From Akkermansia sp. (GTDB lineage Bacteria > Verrucomicrobiota > Verrucomicrobiia > Verrucomicrobiales > Akkermansiaceae): a stretch of DNA of 41,173 nt. Shown here one piece after another: positions 39,819 to 41,173 of this stretch (position 1 is the first letter of the stretch; each line of letters opens with the position of its first letter). Made by a program: the position numbers and the translations under genes. The notes under the pieces are model-generated. The model saw only the letters and a program-made list of their open reading frames with translations. It ran no database searches and was not told where the DNA came from. The stretch is taken from assembly GCA_017937215.1 (NCBI GenBank), contig JAGBDZ010000043.1:1-41173 (forward strand), written 5' to 3'.

Positions 39819-41173
39819 TCAGCGCGTGTGGAAGGTGCGGCTGATCACTTCACGCTGCTGCTCGGGGGTGAGCTTGATGAAGTTCACAGCGTAGCCGGAC
39901 ACGCGGATGGTGAGCTGCGGGTATTTCTCCGGGTGCTCCATGGCATCGATGAGGGTTTCACGCTCCAGCACGTTCACGTTGATGTGGTGACCGGTGGCGG
40001 CGAAGTAGGCATCCAGCAGGGAGACCAGCTTGGTCTCGCGCTCGGCCTCGTCCTTGCCCAGTGCGCCGGGCACGATGGAGAAGGTGTAGGAGATGCCGTC
40101 CTGGCTGTCGTCGTAGTTGAGCTTGGCCACGGAGAGCATGGAAGCCACAGCGCCGTTCTTGTCGCGGCCGTGCATGGGGTTGGCACCCGGGGCAAAGGGC
40201 TCGCCGGCGCGGCGGCCGTCGGGCGTGTTGCCGGTCTTCTTGCCGTACACCACGTTGGAGGTGATGGTGAGCACAGACTGGGTGGGCATGGAGTCGCGGT
40301 AGGTGTGCAGCTTGCGCAGCTTGTTCATGAAGTTCGTGACCAGAGCCTCGGCGATTTCGTCCACGCGGGGGTCGTTGTTGCCGTAGCAGGGGAACTCACC
40401 CTCGGTCTCGAAGTCGGTGATGAGACCTTCCTCGTTGCGGATGCACTTGACCTTGGCGTACTTGATGGCGGACAGGGAGTCGGCGGCCACGGAGAGACCA
40501 GCGATACCGCAGGCCATGGTGCGCAGGATTTCCGGGTCGTGCAGAGCCATCTCGATGCGCTCGTAGCAGTACTTGTCGTGCATGTAGTGGATGATGTTGA
40601 GGGCATCCACGTAGGTCTTGGCGAGCCAGTCCTGCATGTTGTCGAAGAGCTCCATCACCTTGTCGTACTCGAGGTATTCACCCTCGTAGCGCGGGGCGGG
40701 CGGGGTCACCTGCTTGCCCTTCACTTCGTCCATACCGCCGTTGAGCGAGTAGAGGAGGCACTTGGCCAGGTTGGCGCGGGCGCCGAAGAACTGCATCTGC
40801 TTGCCGATGCGCATGGCGGACACGCAGCAGGCGATGCCGTAGTCATCGCCCCAGTACGGGCGCATCAGGTCATCGTTCTCATACTGCACGGAGGAGGTCT
40901 CGATGGAAACCTTGGCACAGAACTTCTTGAAGCCTTCCGGCAGGGCGGTGGACCACAGCACGGTCAGGTTCGGCTCGGGTGCCGGCCCCAGGTTGTACAG
41001 GGTCTGCAGCATGCGGAAGGAGCTGCGGGTCACCAGCGTGCGGCCGTCTTCGCCCATACCGCCGATGGATTCGGTCACCCAGGTGGGGTCGCCGGAGAAC
41101 AGGCTGTTGTACTCGGGGGTGCGGATGAAGCGCACCATGCGCAGCTTCATCACGAACTGGTCCATGAGTTCCT
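39819..41173 (-). CDS. pflB: pyruvate formate-lyase (formate C-acetyltransferase), C-terminal part
   Basis: The last 451 codons are present; the gene continues past the right edge, where the frame stays open. The enzyme converts pyruvate and CoA to acetyl-CoA and formate in fermentation. The adjacent catalytic cysteines are visible in [13 protein letters not shown], and the glycyl-radical site is in [10 protein letters not shown] near the C-terminus. The rest ([43 protein letters not shown]) aligns throughout with classical PflB. It is made active by PflA, encoded about 7 kb downstream in the same direction. Codon choice is strongly biased to G/C-ending codons, as expected of a highly expressed gene. 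Confidence 0.97.
   Translation of the reverse strand, partial: ELMDQFVMKLRMVRFIRTPEYNSLFSGDPTWVTESIGGMGEDGRTLVTRSSFRMLQTLYNLGPAPEPNLTVLWSTALPEGFKKFCAKVSIETSSVQYENDDLMRPYWGDDYGIACCVSAMRIGKQMQFFGARANLAKCLLYSLNGGMDEVKGKQVTPPAPRYEGEYLEYDKVMELFDNMQDWLAKTYVDALNIIHYMHDKYCYERIEMALHDPEILRTMACGIAGLSVAADSLSAIKYAKVKCIRNEEGLITDFETEGEFPCYGNNDPRVDEIAEALVTNFMNKLRKLHTYRDSMPTQSVLTITSNVVYGKKTGNTPDGRRAGEPFAPGANPMHGRDKNGAVASMLSVAKLNYDDSQDGISYTFSIVPGALGKDEAERETKLVSLLDAYFAATGHHINVNVLERETLIDAMEHPEKYPQLTIRVSGYAVNFIKLTPEQQREVISRTFHTR

Overview
The window looks like a chromosomal segment of a gut Verrucomicrobiota bacterium, most likely Akkermansia or a close relative. The evidence is a GH89 alpha-N-acetylglucosaminidase of the mucin-degrading type, a GH36-like secreted glycosidase, a fused MurC-MurB protein, a tandem-ATPase type II secretion locus, fermentative pyruvate formate-lyase with its activase, and GC-rich genes that almost all lack a Shine-Dalgarno sequence. 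The assignment rests on protein recognition alone; no rRNA or tRNA gene was found.

Layout, left to right. Bases 1-226 hold paired short palindromes and the hisIE promoter; hisIE (+) ends in a clear terminator. Then follow, nearly all on the minus strand: a secreted redoxin-fold protein without a CXXC (913-2163); an export cluster read gspE-gspE-gspF-gspG and then GH89 (9864 down to 2297); a small secreted acidic protein on the plus strand (10064-10642); a cell-wall and division operon murCB-ddl-ftsQ (14835 to 10656); a secreted GH36-like glycosidase with a lysine tail (17599 to 14960); a translation and envelope operon nusA-infB-rbfA-asmA-like-cls (26957 to 17653); hemC; an outer-membrane barrel protein; and an unknown secreted protein. 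Two small plus-strand membrane genes (29879-30815) converge on an OppF/DppF-type ABC ATPase. pflA follows, with two large phased palindromes in its upstream region. After it come a decayed reading frame, the recombination pair addB-addA, and the 3' part of pflB, which runs off the right edge.

How the genes work together. The left third combines protein export with glycan breakdown: GH89 starts 20 bp after the pseudopilin gene and is probably co-transcribed with the secretion machinery. The middle is housekeeping: the peptidoglycan precursor and division operon, and the nusA-infB-rbfA unit, which extends into two envelope-lipid genes. The right third is anaerobic energy metabolism (PflA activates PflB) flanking double-strand-break repair.

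The main non-coding signals are these. nusA has a fully consensus sigma70 promoter (TTGACA-17-TATAAT) whose roughly 100-nt leader contains an intrinsic terminator, which suggests attenuation. Two long palindromes sit at about -62 and -124 relative to the predicted pflA start. At least seven genes have a promoter whose -10 box lies only 6-13 nt before the start codon, which predicts leaderless or near-leaderless mRNAs. All of these come from reading the sequence by eye and have not been tested experimentally.
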